DNA of 64,000 bases from Symsagittifera roscoffensis (lineage: Eukaryota; Xenacoelomorpha; Acoela; Convolutidae). Positions 53,741-64,000 of the stretch are shown one piece after another. Under the pieces are notes generated by a model, which saw nothing but the letters and a program-made list of their open reading frames with translations, searched no databases and was not told the DNA's origin. The DNA is taken from positions 6,339,624 through 6,403,623 of the forward strand of contig NC_087071.1 of NCBI RefSeq assembly GCF_963678635.1. The letters run 5' to 3'. Each line of letters opens with the position of its first letter. The first letter of the stretch is position 1. The position numbers were made by a program, and so were the translations under genes.

Positions 53741-54458
53741 ATAAAAACAAAAAAAATAGTTTTTTAAATGCTTTAGTACAATTTATGTAATCAAACATCT
53801 ACTTTAAAACGTTTGCAAAACTAATAGCATTATAGTTGGTCATTATGTAAAAATTCTATTATTTTCCATTTTTTTCATTGCTTTTAATAAGTTCTGTTGC
53901 TGTGCCTTAGAAAAAAACGATAACTATTTGATAAAAGTATTTCTCATATGACGACCACGTTAACAAGGTCATAGATTGTAAAGAAAATGGCGAATCAGAA
54001 ATGTTATACGATGAGGTCACATCCTTGGTTGTTGCCAAATTCGAGCGAGAAAAAAGAATGAGGCAGCCGTTAATCAGTTAGTCAGCAGTTTGAGCCCACG
54101 TCAGAAAAATCAAAAAAAAACTTGAGAGGGCCGCTAAAACTCTCTTACTTGTATGTGAGGAAGCCGTGCCTCTGAAAAAAGTGCCTTGTGTCAATGATAT
54201 ACTCAAGGTTAAAACTATATTACCTTTTCTATAATGGTTTGTGATCTTAAGCCTCAAACGCCTTTCATCCATTTTAAATTGTTGCCTCATGGTTTGAAGA
54301 TTCGGTTGTGGTGGGCAGTTTTTCTCAAAAGCTGAGCACATTTTGGTGAGAAATGGGGGCCAGTTTTCCCAAATGCTGAGAATTTTTTGGTGGGTTGTGG
54401 CGGATTTTTGTCTCAAGTGCTAAAGTATTTAAAAACTTTCTTAAACATGTTATTATAC
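53741..54458. other. Spacer without a supported gene
   Basis: A 112-codon minus-strand frame (54078-54416) has no recognisable domain. Two related phrases around TTTTTGGTG and CTGAG lie at 54330-54400. Nothing else is visible. Confidence 0.35.
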
Positions 54459-55060
54459 AGATTGGCCTCCTCAGCCTTGCTTACCATTCTAAAATGCAAA
54501 TTGACTCATCTGGAGCTCGATGGTGTTTAAAAAAGCCATTCTCACTAGCGTGCTCATTGGATAATGAGGAAATTACTATCAAACTACCCGCTGTTTTGGC
54601 CTTTCTGGAAAGTGAAGGCAATGATTGTGACATTTTGTTTTAGAATTTTATTTTAACTCACACAGTGCTGGATACTCAATCTGAACAAAATTTAGACCCA
54701 AGAATGTGACTTTGAAATGATAGAAAATCCTCCGAAAAAAATGGCCTTGCTCCTGTAAACCATTTTTCGAGAAGGACGACTGGAGTCAGCGGCGAAACGA
54801 TAAAACCAGGATTTTGGGGATATATCTAATCATGGGATTTGCACATTGGTCAAAAATGGGACCTGTTACCAGCACTAATGGGCGAGATGGACACGCTGAA
54901 CAAAACTCTTCGTTTCACCGAACACACAGGTTTTTTGATCCGAATAATTGGCTATCAAATTAGTGCCTGTGATGGTCGATATACTATGATGAGTAACTAC
55001 AAAAATGTAAAATTGAGCAATATGGTAGCAGACAGTCAGGGCTACAATTATTATGTTTGA
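54459..55060 (+). other. Two coding-looking fragments, unidentified
   Basis: 54459-54643 follows an acceptor-like TTATTATACAG and is open to TAG, with a soluble-looking peptide (WCLKKPFSLACSLDNEEI). 54839-55060 is open to TGA with another balanced peptide (ETMDT-like start, LIRIIGYQISACDGRY). They could be exons of a host gene or remnants of one; I cannot connect them or name a family. Confidence 0.25.
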
Positions 55061-55697
55061 AATTCTAATCAAATTTTAATCACATAGATCTACGCTTGCT
55101 CATTGTTATTTCTAACTCTGAACTCTGAGCTATTTGTCCTGGTGTTTGTTTTATTAGCGACAAATTGTTAGTTTCAAATGCAAAAATTATTCTTGTCAAA
55201 ATTTCAGTACTTAACAGATCATGTACTTTCTCTGTGAGAAGCCGTGTATTTAGCCTTAAATCTAGTAAATTTATTCAGTCTGTTGCTCACTCATCTCTTG
55301 GTGCAAGAAAATTATTTTCAGTAGTTTAACAAAATTGAAACAAGCACGAAATTTGAACTTTGCACTATGCACTTTGAACTTTGTTTTTTTTTGCTCTCCG
55401 TTTGTTCAATGTATGCATTTCAAACTTTACGACAGCATGCATTTGGAAAACCAATTGAAATTTTTTTCCTTGTAGCCAAGTATTTTTTTGGGTTTTTTAA
55501 TAAAGCTCATTTTCAATTTTGGATAACAAAATCCTCATTCCATTATCTTTTTAAAGTTACTGAGCTCTAAAATAATGATAATGAGCCATTATTGTTCCTC
55601 ACTTTTTAAACTTAAACTGAGAAAATTTTCAGAAAATATTGTTCACAAGAATTTCTACCTATGGTACTGTTTTGAAGAATTTATGTCATCTACACAT
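55061..55697. other. Spacer without a supported gene
   Basis: Low-complexity AT-rich DNA. A plus-strand frame at 55367-55570 is Phe-rich and starts with MHFELCFFLLSVC, which looks like a signal peptide, but nothing beyond it is convincing. Confidence 0.35.
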
Positions 55698-56231
55698 GAA
55701 ACGACGTAGACCAAACATTGCATAAACATATCGGCAGCGTTCTATTTTGAGCTAAGCTTCGATATAAAGAGAGGGCTCAATCACCGAGCTACTAGAAGAT
55801 CTATATTATAATGTTTCTGATGAATTTTTAATCCACGCTTTCCAACGCTTGACGTGGTGTTGCTGATGTTGCCTTGCTAGAAATAACCATTCCCAGAACA
55901 ATTATTCTTATACAAAAGGCGTGCTGTCCCACTCAAGTTAAACAAGGCCACATTATGCGTTGGAACAAGTGGATTACTAATGGCCCCGAAACATTATAAT
56001 ATAGGTCATCGAGCAGCTCAGTGATTGATTATCTCAAAGATTAGCTCAAATTAGAAAGCCGCCGAGGTTTTAGAAAGCCGCCGAATTAAAAAGGCTCCTG
56101 CAAAAGCTTATCGGATTCAATCTGTTATAGAGCTAACCCTCGATATAAAGAGACGACCCATTTACTACAATAGGAACGCTGCAAAAAAAATCAAAAAAAT
56201 CTTAAGTCAATGTTTGGTCTATGTCGCTTTC
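55698..56231. mobile_element. 534-bp MITE
   Basis: The left end GAAACGACGTAGACCAAACA and the right end TGTTTGGTCTATGTCGCTTTC are imperfect inverted repeats. Further inside, GCAGCG and CGATATAAAGAGA occur near both ends. No coding capacity. Confidence 0.65.
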
Positions 56232-57899
56232 AACTATAAGTTTTATAAGTTTTTTGAACTAGTCTCATAGGTAATAAGTCTTGCAAACTATACTTTCTGA
56301 AAATTTAGCAGGTTAAAAGTCCTCCCATTAAACTGAAAAAAAATATATAAATCAAAGAATCGATCAAAACAATATATGAAGTAAGTCACCAGAAGGAAAC
56401 CATTTTTCATCAGAGCATGAGCTGATAAATCGTCCGATAGATATGTTAAGTTGATTGATGATCATAGCGACTTTTTTATACAACCCAATAAAATAATAGC
56501 GTAGTGTTTAGTCAGTCTTTGTACAAACATTTTTATCCGGGCAAGATGGAACCCAGCTAAATTGCTTCAAGTTGAAAAACTGGCATGCTGCTGATCAGTT
56601 CGTAAATTTATCACAGCTGAAACAGCAGTACAGTTGTTCGTTTCAGCTCTGATATTTCTGTGAATTGAATCGCATTATGCAAGTTTTTTTAAACTTGAAC
56701 CTCATTTAGTCTTGATCGTTAATCCATCGAAGTGAAAGTGGAAAAAATCATACTATAAATGACCTAAAAAATCCGCTTAGCCGGGTTGAAAAATTATAAA
56801 TGTTTTTGATATTATAAGTTAACTTTCTAATGACTTGAGTTATTTCAATTAATCTAAATGTTTCACTCTAAAATTTAGCGATTTAGAGTGCAGCGATTTA
56901 GCATGTGAGCAATTTAGCATACAATAAATGCTTTAATTGGTGTGCTTTCAGACGAAAAATAATTTAAACTAATATTTCATAGAAGTTCGAACGAAAAAAA
57001 ATTTTCAAATATCAATTTCGTCAAACAAAACATCAAAACATCACTGAGTCAGTTTCAATACAATTGAATCTTTGAGTTGAAATTTTAATAAAATTTTTTT
57101 GAATCATTTGCTTATGATCATGTTCAAATATGGTCATTTTGAATAACATAAACAGATAGTTGTAGTTTCCTCAAGCTTCTGACTAACTAGCGAAGGTTGT
57201 ACGGTTTGATTAGTGGCTATTGATGAGACGGTGTTAGAGCAGATTTAGTCCTAGAGCAAAAAAATGGTTTTTATAAGCTTATCGGTGAACGAAGAACCGG
57301 AGTAGGATTTAATCTAATACTTAATTTACCGAATACCGATGAGCGATTTTTTTCTTCTGAGTTTCTGCATTTGGACCTATTCAGTTCGTAGACCAAACTG
57401 CTGATTAACCAACAAGCGTACTATAGCTGCACAGTATAAACGCATCGGAAGTAAAAAGACTAAACTAAACTCACAGCTGCTGTAGATTGTAGCTGATTGT
57501 TCAATTTTTACGTGAGGCGGAGAAAAAAAATGTCGCCTGGCTTTTTTTTTAAATCTGAAACAGTTAAAATGATTTTTAAGTGGGTAGTTTAATTGCTATA
57601 CTTCTCTTCTTGACGGAATAAATTTTATTTTAAAATTATTTAATTAATCAGTGAGATAAATCGTTCATGTTACAATCCCCCCTCATCAATTATGACAGGT
57701 GTCCTAATTGCTGAATGGGGGGGGGGGGGGGTTGAGGGGCTCCCTCCAGCATTTAAGACAAAAGGTTTAATTGCTGACGGGGAAGGAGTGGCCCTTTCAG
57801 CATTCACGACAATTGTATTAAATGGGGGATTTATTATAAATGAATTTCTCTCATGAGCTAAATTAATGGGAAACTACCAATTTTGAAGGGGTTACTTTA
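56232..57899. other. Spacer without a supported gene
   Basis: AT-rich sequence with no open frame worth noting. A run of fourteen or more Gs (57718-57731) lies in a short segment with repeated TTTAATTGCTGA and CAGCATT-TACGACA phrases. Confidence 0.45.
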
Positions 57900-58223
57900 T
57901 TACACAATATAAAAATCAGGCAGTGAAAAAATGGATACGATGTATGTTTCAACAATTGAAAATGTGCATAGCGGCTGCAGAAGGCACTGACAAACGGTGG
58001 AATCCAGCGGTATTAAATGGAATCCACCCCAACTTTCAAAAAAGCGGTATTTTCTGCGGAATCCACCGACAAAAAACATCTTGTCGCCCTTTTGTTTAGA
58101 GATCTTTTGATTTGGAATCCATGGACAAAAGTGTCTAAACAACTCTTTCATATCAGGATCAGCTTCAAGGAGTTCTTTTTTATCAATTAAAAGAGCCAAG
58201 GCACAGCTTCCAGACAAAGACAC
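57900..58223 (-). other. Coding-looking minus-strand frame, unidentified
   Basis: After an acceptor-like GAAACTGTAG (minus strand, about 58233) the frame encodes a soluble-looking peptide (ALLIDKKELLEADPDMKELF, then QKGDKMFFVGG). Its second half contains GGATTCC words like those of the 21674-23140 element. It may be an exon, or an old insertion carrying one. No domain recognised. Confidence 0.25.
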
Positions 58224-58413
58224 TGATCCTACAGTTTCAACTTAACTCTCGTTTTTAGCTTTTAACATCAAAACGAAAAAATGTTGGTTTCTATTCGCCT
58301 TACCCTGTCAATTTTTCTTCAAAACAGCCCAAAGAATTGTTTGAGTCATTTTTCGGAGATCACTCTGAAGGCATCAGATGATCAAATGCGAGGCATCTGG
58401 ACAAACGCATTGA

Positions 58414-58830
58414 ATGTTATCCATACTGACTGTCGAGGACCTCGGCACTTTCTTCCCAAAAGGCACATCAATGTTCGTTCCTTTTCCAGTTTTTGAGCGA
58501 CAAAATGCTGATGTGAAAGACAAATCATCGTTTTCACGAAGAAATGCAGATGAGAAATCATTTCGTTACTTTGCTCATTCGTAATTCCGACGGTCAGCCG
58601 CAACAAAAAATGGGAGTCTCCAATGCAGGTGGTTTTGACACCAATTTGAACCAGCCCGACTTATGTTCTTCTACATTTTTCGGGCCAACGTTTTGCTCCA
58701 TGGCAAATCTGCTGCTGTCTTCTTCTCGGAATACTCAAAGAAAAAGTTTGTCAATAACAGACTAGAATTTTGTCAGAGGATTGCACAAGTCATTACAGCT
58801 ATCAAGACAACTGCTGCGCACAATGATTGA
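58414..58830 (+). pseudogene. Broken coding region, unidentified
   Basis: One frame from ATG 58414 to TGA 58828-58830 (138 codons) is interrupted by TAA 58582-58584 and a TGA near 58650. The first part (VEDLGTFFPKG, FPVFERQNADVKDKSSF) and the last part (KSAAVFFSEYSKKKFVNNRL) look coding, while the middle looks better in another frame. This is the pattern of a decayed gene with two compensating frameshifts. Family unknown. Confidence 0.3.
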
Positions 58831-59284
58831 ATGATTGTTCTGACAGTCTGATTTTTGGAACATGGAAAACTTCAGATTTGTTTTTGTTGAGTTGACTTTG
58901 ACTGCTTTCACTTGTCAATGGATTCTACGGAATATCTTAAAAGTTGTCCTTGGATTCCATGGATTCCAATGGCAACTCCATGGACAATTTTGAAATACGT
59001 CCGTCAACTAAACGATAAACTTGTTTTCGTAAGTGAACTTTTAAGGACGCTCGTAAGTTGAATTATAAGTCAGTTCGTAAAACATCCTCTAAGAACAGTG
59101 GCTAATAGAAATTAGTACAAGAAAATCAAAAATGGAACTATACCTGCGAAAAAGAATACACTTGTTGTAGATTGGCATTTATATCAGGGATAGCTGGAAA
59201 ACTGAAAACTAAGCACGTAGATTTGATACCACCGAACTCGTACATTTTGTAGTTCTGATGATCTCAGTAAAAAAACGGCTGCCA

Positions 59285-59673
59285 TTAGACATGAAACCAG
59301 ATTCTCTCTGAAGGAAACGTTCTCTCTGGTTTGCATATGTCTGAAAAATAGTTCATATTGGTGGCAACTGCACGCTGAATCAATCGAGTGACTGGTACAA
59401 AATTGTAATCGACACCTAGAATGAGATATGTCTTTGGTATGTTATTTATTAGGGCATTAATATTTCCTGTCAGATTTGAAAACGCCAGCCGGTATCGGAG
59501 GTCTTCCGTGGAAACACATTTTGCAACAAAAATTGATTGAAAAACAGGATCAAATTTGGGTGCTTCTTTTTTCGCGATCGGTATAAGTTCAGGTTCATTG
59601 AATCTTTCGTTATTATGTCGATTAAACCAAACAGACTTATGTTCCGACGCTGAGTGAACCAGAAACATGGTCC
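59285..59673 (-). CDS. Candidate host exon, minus strand
   Basis: The frame is open from an acceptor-like CACATTATTTTTAG (minus strand, ending at about 59674) through ATG 59668 to TAA 59285-59287, 127 codons from the ATG. Composition and codon choice look like real coding sequence, with blocks KFDPVFQSIFVAKC, FSNLTGNINALI and YLILGVDYNF. No family recognised. It may be the last exon of a minus-strand gene whose upstream exon overlaps 59753-59931. Confidence 0.35.
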
Positions 59674-59752
59674 TAAAAATAATGTGATCTTTTCCTGGTA
59701 ATCCTGTGATTGATGGCTCTTTTCCTTTTTTGAGGATACCCTATTTTTTCAG

Positions 59753-59941
59753 TTAGATGGCTACCTCGATCTCTTCATTCAGAGTTTCCTTAAAATTAGC
59801 GTCACCGCCGAGTTCAAAAGATGTCTCCGGGCAGATACTGTGGAGCTCTGGTGGGCCATCCTTCTTTTGGTTGTCATACTGGTTTTCCTCTTGGTCGGTA
59901 TCACTATCATAACGCAGGAATGGATTGTAGTCAGGGGGTAA
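59753..59941. other. Coding-looking segment, open on both strands
   Basis: Minus strand: an open frame ending at 59753 reads as an acidic tail (SDTDQEENQYDNQKKDG ... NEEIEVAI). Plus strand: right after a good acceptor (CTATTTTTTCAG, ending 59752) a 62-codon frame ends at TAA 59939 and contains a strong membrane helix (WWAILLLVVILVFLLVG). Antisense of acidic codons gives hydrophobic ones, so only one frame can be the real one. The minus-strand neighbour at 59285 favours minus; the acceptor favours plus. Confidence 0.3.
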
Positions 59942-60029
59942 TTAATTAGAAAAAAGTGGGGAATTAATTCTTTCCTCGTTCATTCCAAGGGAAGTCTTTA
60001 AAACCTCGTTTTTTCATCTGCTGCAGTGA

Positions 60030-60398
60030 ATGAGTAGCTGCACCCACACATTCCATCCCATACCTTCGATCGAACCCAATAACCTTCCTTCGAACACTAG
60101 TTCTTCCGACACTCATGCTACTCCACTTCTCTTACCACTATGCGTCACCTTTGAAGTTACTCCCAGCCCTAATACCGATGACGAACTCGAGCATGACTTA
60201 GACAATTTCATCCAACAGCAACAAATAGTCCACAATGTGAACACACTAGTAAACAATCACCGATTAACACACACCGCTTTTCCCTCCGATAACACTTCGG
60301 GTACAGATACTCCAACCAGAGCAGCAAGTATCCTCAAAAAACGCAGAAATCTATCAAACAGATATTTGCAAAACCGACCATCTAAAAAATCTTCCTAG
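60030..60398 (+). CDS. Ser/Thr/Pro-rich polypeptide of the repeat, open frame
   Basis: Open from 60030 to TAG 60396-60398, 122 codons; the first codon is TGA-adjacent ATG-like context, with ATG at 60030 (MSSCTHTF). A Ser/Thr/Pro-rich N-terminus is followed by DDELEHDLDNFIQQQQI, then a Thr-rich stretch and a basic end (LKKRRNLSNRYLQNRPSKK). Aligns with the remnant at 18007-18255. Conservation across two repeat copies supports coding origin. No domain recognised. Confidence 0.4.
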   Translation: MSSCTHTFHPIPSIEPNNLPSNTSSSDTHATPLLLPLCVTFEVTPSPNTDDELEHDLDNFIQQQQIVHNVNTLVNNHRLTHTAFPSDNTSGTDTPTRAASILKKRRNLSNRYLQNRPSKKSS

Positions 60399-62229
60399 AT
60401 GTTTACAGAAGCATCGATCTATATCACGACTCACACGAAGTAATCATCCAAACCACACTAAAACGCAAGAATAATTGCTTTACTCCATCCCATACTTTCA
60501 ACAATATTGCTTTTTTAACAGAGAACCGCAAGGTCATCGCATCTTTTATGTGAAAGGAAAGAGCTTAATTCCCACACTTCCATGTTTTTGTTTTTACAAT
60601 TTTACTAACCCTTTTAGAATTCCTGCTAAATAATCCTATAATGAAGATGTACACGCTACACTCATTCACCAACTCAAACTCACCTGAACAGTCAACCTCG
60701 TTGACTTACCCAATGTCACTGTATCACAAACTTTTAGACGCATTGAACAAAAATCTAACTAATTGCCCATCGCAATGATATCAACGTTCACAGATACATG
60801 GAAAACCCACAACATAATGCTGATCCCTAAGTCAACCCACAGTTAACCGTCAATGTTTTTGTCAAAAACAGACTAGTTCTTTGATCTCCATAGCATTAAC
60901 AAAAAAGAGGATCCTTGACAACACACTGAAAAAGCTAAAGGGCTATGAATCTTACTTTTGTCGTTATGATAATTTCTAAATAAACTTTATTTTTTAGCGC
61001 CAAAGGAACGAGATGAGATTTTTACCTACAAACTAATGTTATAAACAAAAGAAACACATGCTTACACTTACTACTGTTCTATTCAAAGATAATTCACACA
61101 ACATTCATCATCATAAAAAGAACAGACCTGCTCGGAAATCTCCTTATTTATCTATCGATAAACCTATAAATCTCCGTCAAACGTCTATTTTGTACAAAAT
61201 GACAAAATGTGATTAACCAATTTTGTCCACAAAACTAGACCCAGGGCCATCCCATATGAAAATATCCAACCAATACTAGAAAGTTTTTATGGCTTGAAAC
61301 TTAACCAAAAGATTTAGAAGCTAGTAGATCACACTCATTGCAAAATGGGAGTTAACTTCTGGCAGTATATTAAGTTATGATCAATACAATTTTTAATTAG
61401 GTAGTTTTCATTAGTTTTGTTTCAAAAAATTGTAATATAATGCAATAAGTTATACAATTGATTAATGATTTACTCGTAAACTAACTTTTCACGTGTGAAA
61501 TTTTTTACTTCTCAATTCGTCCCCAGCTCGTCTCTTTTTGAATAAACCGTTTAAAATTCTGTTTAACTTCGCTTGACATTTGTAGTATTGAAAAAAATTT
61601 TCAAATTCCGCTAACCACTGATAACAACTCCAAAAGCTTGCACAGCTAGCAAACTTTTTCTAAAGCTTAAGTAATCAACGCAGTTTTGTACACAACCATG
61701 CTACCACCGCACTACCAACATGTACAGGAAAGTTTCGCTCCTCTTAAACCAGATCAAACTGAAAATGGAAATCTTTTGAAACATAAAACTGATTTACAGT
61801 TCAAGAACACAGTACGCCCCAGAATAACACTAATCCTCAGACCTTAGTTTGCCTTAGTAACTCAAATCACGGGTATGCAACTTTAGAAGACCACAGATTA
61901 GCACGGAAAAAATATTTTAAACAAATGGACACAACCACAAAAAATAACTGACAAAAAACACCAGGTGTAAGGGAAAGAAAACACTAAAATCAAAAGAACC
62001 TTTTACTCGAGAAACCATTCCCAAGTTAATCCCATATCTGTCCTAATCCACCAGTAGGATTTCCTGAGCATGTTCGATAGGCAGACTCATCAATCGAGCC
62101 GAACCTTGCTTAGGACACCGCACTCTATATTTGCTGAGAGTCGCTCTAGTGTGAGCAACTTTTAAAAATAACCAAACTAAGATAAAACTTCTGCAAAAAC
62201 TACTAACTATTACATAACTAAGACTAAAA

Positions 62230-62410
62230 TTAATGAAGAGCAGAGCTAAACGCGTATAAAAAACTGCACAGAGTATATTTCACGAGCAGCAAAAGAGAGA
62301 TGATGATTCGACGACATTCCGACTTCGTAATAGCAAATCTATATGTTTTGCTTGCAGCAGTCTCAGCCTTCTCTGGATATAAATTCTGGAGATGACAAAG
62401 AATTTCTATG
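62230..62410 (+). pseudogene. Remnant homologous to 19700-19820
   Basis: A short frame ending at TGA about 62395 keeps a hydrophobic segment LLAAVSAFSGYKFW that aligns with LAAVTTLAGYKMYD in copy 1. The minus-strand frame 62230-62502 through the same bases is therefore unlikely to be the real one. Confidence 0.35.
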
Positions 62411-63540
62411 AAAGAGTTGCTATGAAATAGAAAAAAAATCATCCCGATGTCAAACTCCACATACGTGTCCTTTTCACTTAACACTTCTCTCAGAGAAGTC
62501 AATCCTTTATCTCGCTACTCGGTCAACGCAATCACTTCGATCTCTCTGGAATTATGATAATCCCTCGTAATCATATGTATTTCGCAGGCACAGGCAAGAG
62601 TTGCTTGTCGCTCCCAACAACTCTCGCAAGAGCTCAGAAAACACTCTCGTACAAAAAAGACTCACAATTAAAAAAAAATTCTTCAGACCCTGCATGGGTG
62701 GAACTAGGTTAAAACGAGTTGTTCGCGTTATATTTGAAAAAACTACGCTGTTAAAGATTCGTAACCAACCAATCAGGGCTACATCTTACTATACTCGTAA
62801 ACCTAATATCCTAGGTGCTCAGAGAACTAAGAATAAATACTGAAATCAGTTGCTTTCCTCTCTCCTCTAACTTCGCAGTAAACCAGAATATCGCTAGATT
62901 TATTAAAACTAGGAAAAGTAAGAGTGAAATTAGGATTGGTATTAGACTAACAAGTTGCACGAAAATATCCGGCCGAAAATAGATAGCGTGGCGAACAGAT
63001 TTAACAGACTGAAGTTGTGTTTAATTAAAATTTTTGGAAAAGTTTGGAAAATCTTAAGAACGGCATATCTGGAAAACTGTAAGCTTTTTTTGCAGCCGTA
63101 TTCGGAGTTAAGATGTGAGTACACTGACATCACCTATGTTGGGTGTTGAGATTTTAAACTTGTTTGTGAATTTTACTAAATCTAATCCAAATCTTTTTGA
63201 ATTTTTCTCAAAAAATTGTACAACACATTATAATTCGGAAAATGAAAATATTTAGCCATTCTTACTGCCTTCCTTCTCCCCTAACATGCTTGCATGTTGG
63301 AAAGCCTTACATGCGAAGCTTTCCATGGGCCCATTATTCATAAACTGAAAAACCGACACAGGCGAAGCGGACCTTGGCAACACTTGTGGTAAAACACAAT
63401 CATAAAAAAGCACAAATCGAATAAAAAATGAAAAATGTAGAATAAAACTAGTTGAACCAAAATATTCGTATGTACCCTATCCGAAATTAATCTATGAGAA
63501 GGCCACCCTGGACTTTAACTCAGCATGGAGGTTAAGCACC

Positions 63541-64000
63541 ACGCACCAACCCTGCTGATTACAGCCTCGTATGAAAAACGTGCAGTCAGTGATTGTGAAA
63601 TACAAACGTTTGTTTGCGACAACAACCTCACATTGAATATTTTAAATTCACTTTTTAACATCAAATTATCTGTCTAAACATCAACTTGCTGAATCGAGGA
63701 TTTATCAAAGATTTCCCATATTTGGTCTTAGTTTTTATTATTAGATTCGCCAGGCAAACACCCCCCCCCCCCCATTTCGACTATTGAACTCTAACATGTG
63801 GCTGAATTGATTGCTACCTTGTCCAATTATTTGAAAAAAATTTGGTATGCTAAATAATTAGGCTATGAATGAAAAGTCACAAAACCTATGATAATATGAC
63901 CTAGAAGTAGGAGGGGGAGGAGGGGAGGGGGGAGAATTGAAGAAAGAGCCCAATTTTGTTCAGTTTTATTTCCTGGACGAGCCGGCGTTGAATGATCTTC
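63541..64000. other. Spacer with C-rich and G-rich tracts
   Basis: A run of about fourteen Cs (63760-63773) and a G-rich tract GGAGGGGGAGGAGGGGAGGG (63910-63931). No gene is visible at the right edge. Confidence 0.5.

Larger units (their letters stand above)
60000..63540 (+). mobile_element. Decayed retroelement-like repeat, copy 2
   Basis: Partner of 17600-20610 with the same landmarks in the same order (see that entry). The region between the frame at 62230 and the GGCCACCCTGGACTT phrase (63500) is about 500 bases longer here. The plus strand is A/C-rich between 60000 and 62900. No reverse transcriptase motif or LTR was recognised. Confidence 0.55.

Noticed and set aside
63270-63400. Possible tRNA or 5S-like fold near AGCTTTCCATGGGCCC and GGTTAAGCACC
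   Set aside because: No cloverleaf, no A and B box pair and no 5S consensus could be laid over it.

Overview
The window looks like an AT-rich animal nuclear genome, most likely a nematode. This is an inference from short TTTCAG-type splice acceptors, an acceptor only nine bases upstream of a start codon (as in spliced-leader genes), very A/T-rich spacers with A-run/T-run clusters, and spliced genes with transposon-filled introns. Nothing here looks bacterial, and no rRNA or tRNA was found. Most of the window is repeats and mobile DNA. A 200-base assembly gap sits at 11409-11608.

Layout. 1-11408 is a segmental repeat present in four copies (1-3118, 5108-7252, 7253-10330, and a partial one at 10998-11408), with minisatellites between the first two. 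11609-20610 is A/C-rich, G-poor and mostly uninterpretable; its end (17600-20610) is a decayed retroelement-like unit with a second copy at 60000-63540. 21674-23140 is a DNA element with terminal inverted repeats; two 200-base relatives lie at 28150-28350 and 28630-28831. 25088-33812 carries the best host gene in the window: four exons encoding a 310-residue protein with an N-terminal membrane anchor and a bacterial-type class I SAM methyltransferase domain. Its introns hold MITEs, minisatellites, a LINE reverse-transcriptase remnant and a CA/TA/TG microsatellite. 33895-36590 is a diverged 1.35-kb tandem duplication.

36915 to about 52640 is a Polinton (Maverick), a virus-like self-synthesising DNA transposon, cut off at its left end. 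On the minus strand it carries protein-primed DNA polymerase B. On the plus strand it carries several unknown small proteins, an FtsK/HerA-type packaging ATPase, a retroviral-type integrase, minor and major capsid proteins, a basic core-like protein and an adenain-type cysteine protease. Polymerase, ATPase, integrase and both capsid genes are broken by stops, frameshifts or duplications, and the polymerase and integrase also show changed catalytic residues. The protease, core-like protein and several small genes still have open frames, so this is an old, probably immobile copy.

53000-60000 is mostly unannotatable AT-rich DNA with one further MITE (55698-56231) and a few coding-looking fragments (54459-55060, 57900-58830, 59285-59941) whose identity I could not establish.

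The two items most worth follow-up are the membrane-anchored, bacterial-type methyltransferase, a candidate Golgi glycan O-methyltransferase, and the Polinton's unidentified accessory genes with their shared CCAAT-type promoter motif and hairpin minisatellite.
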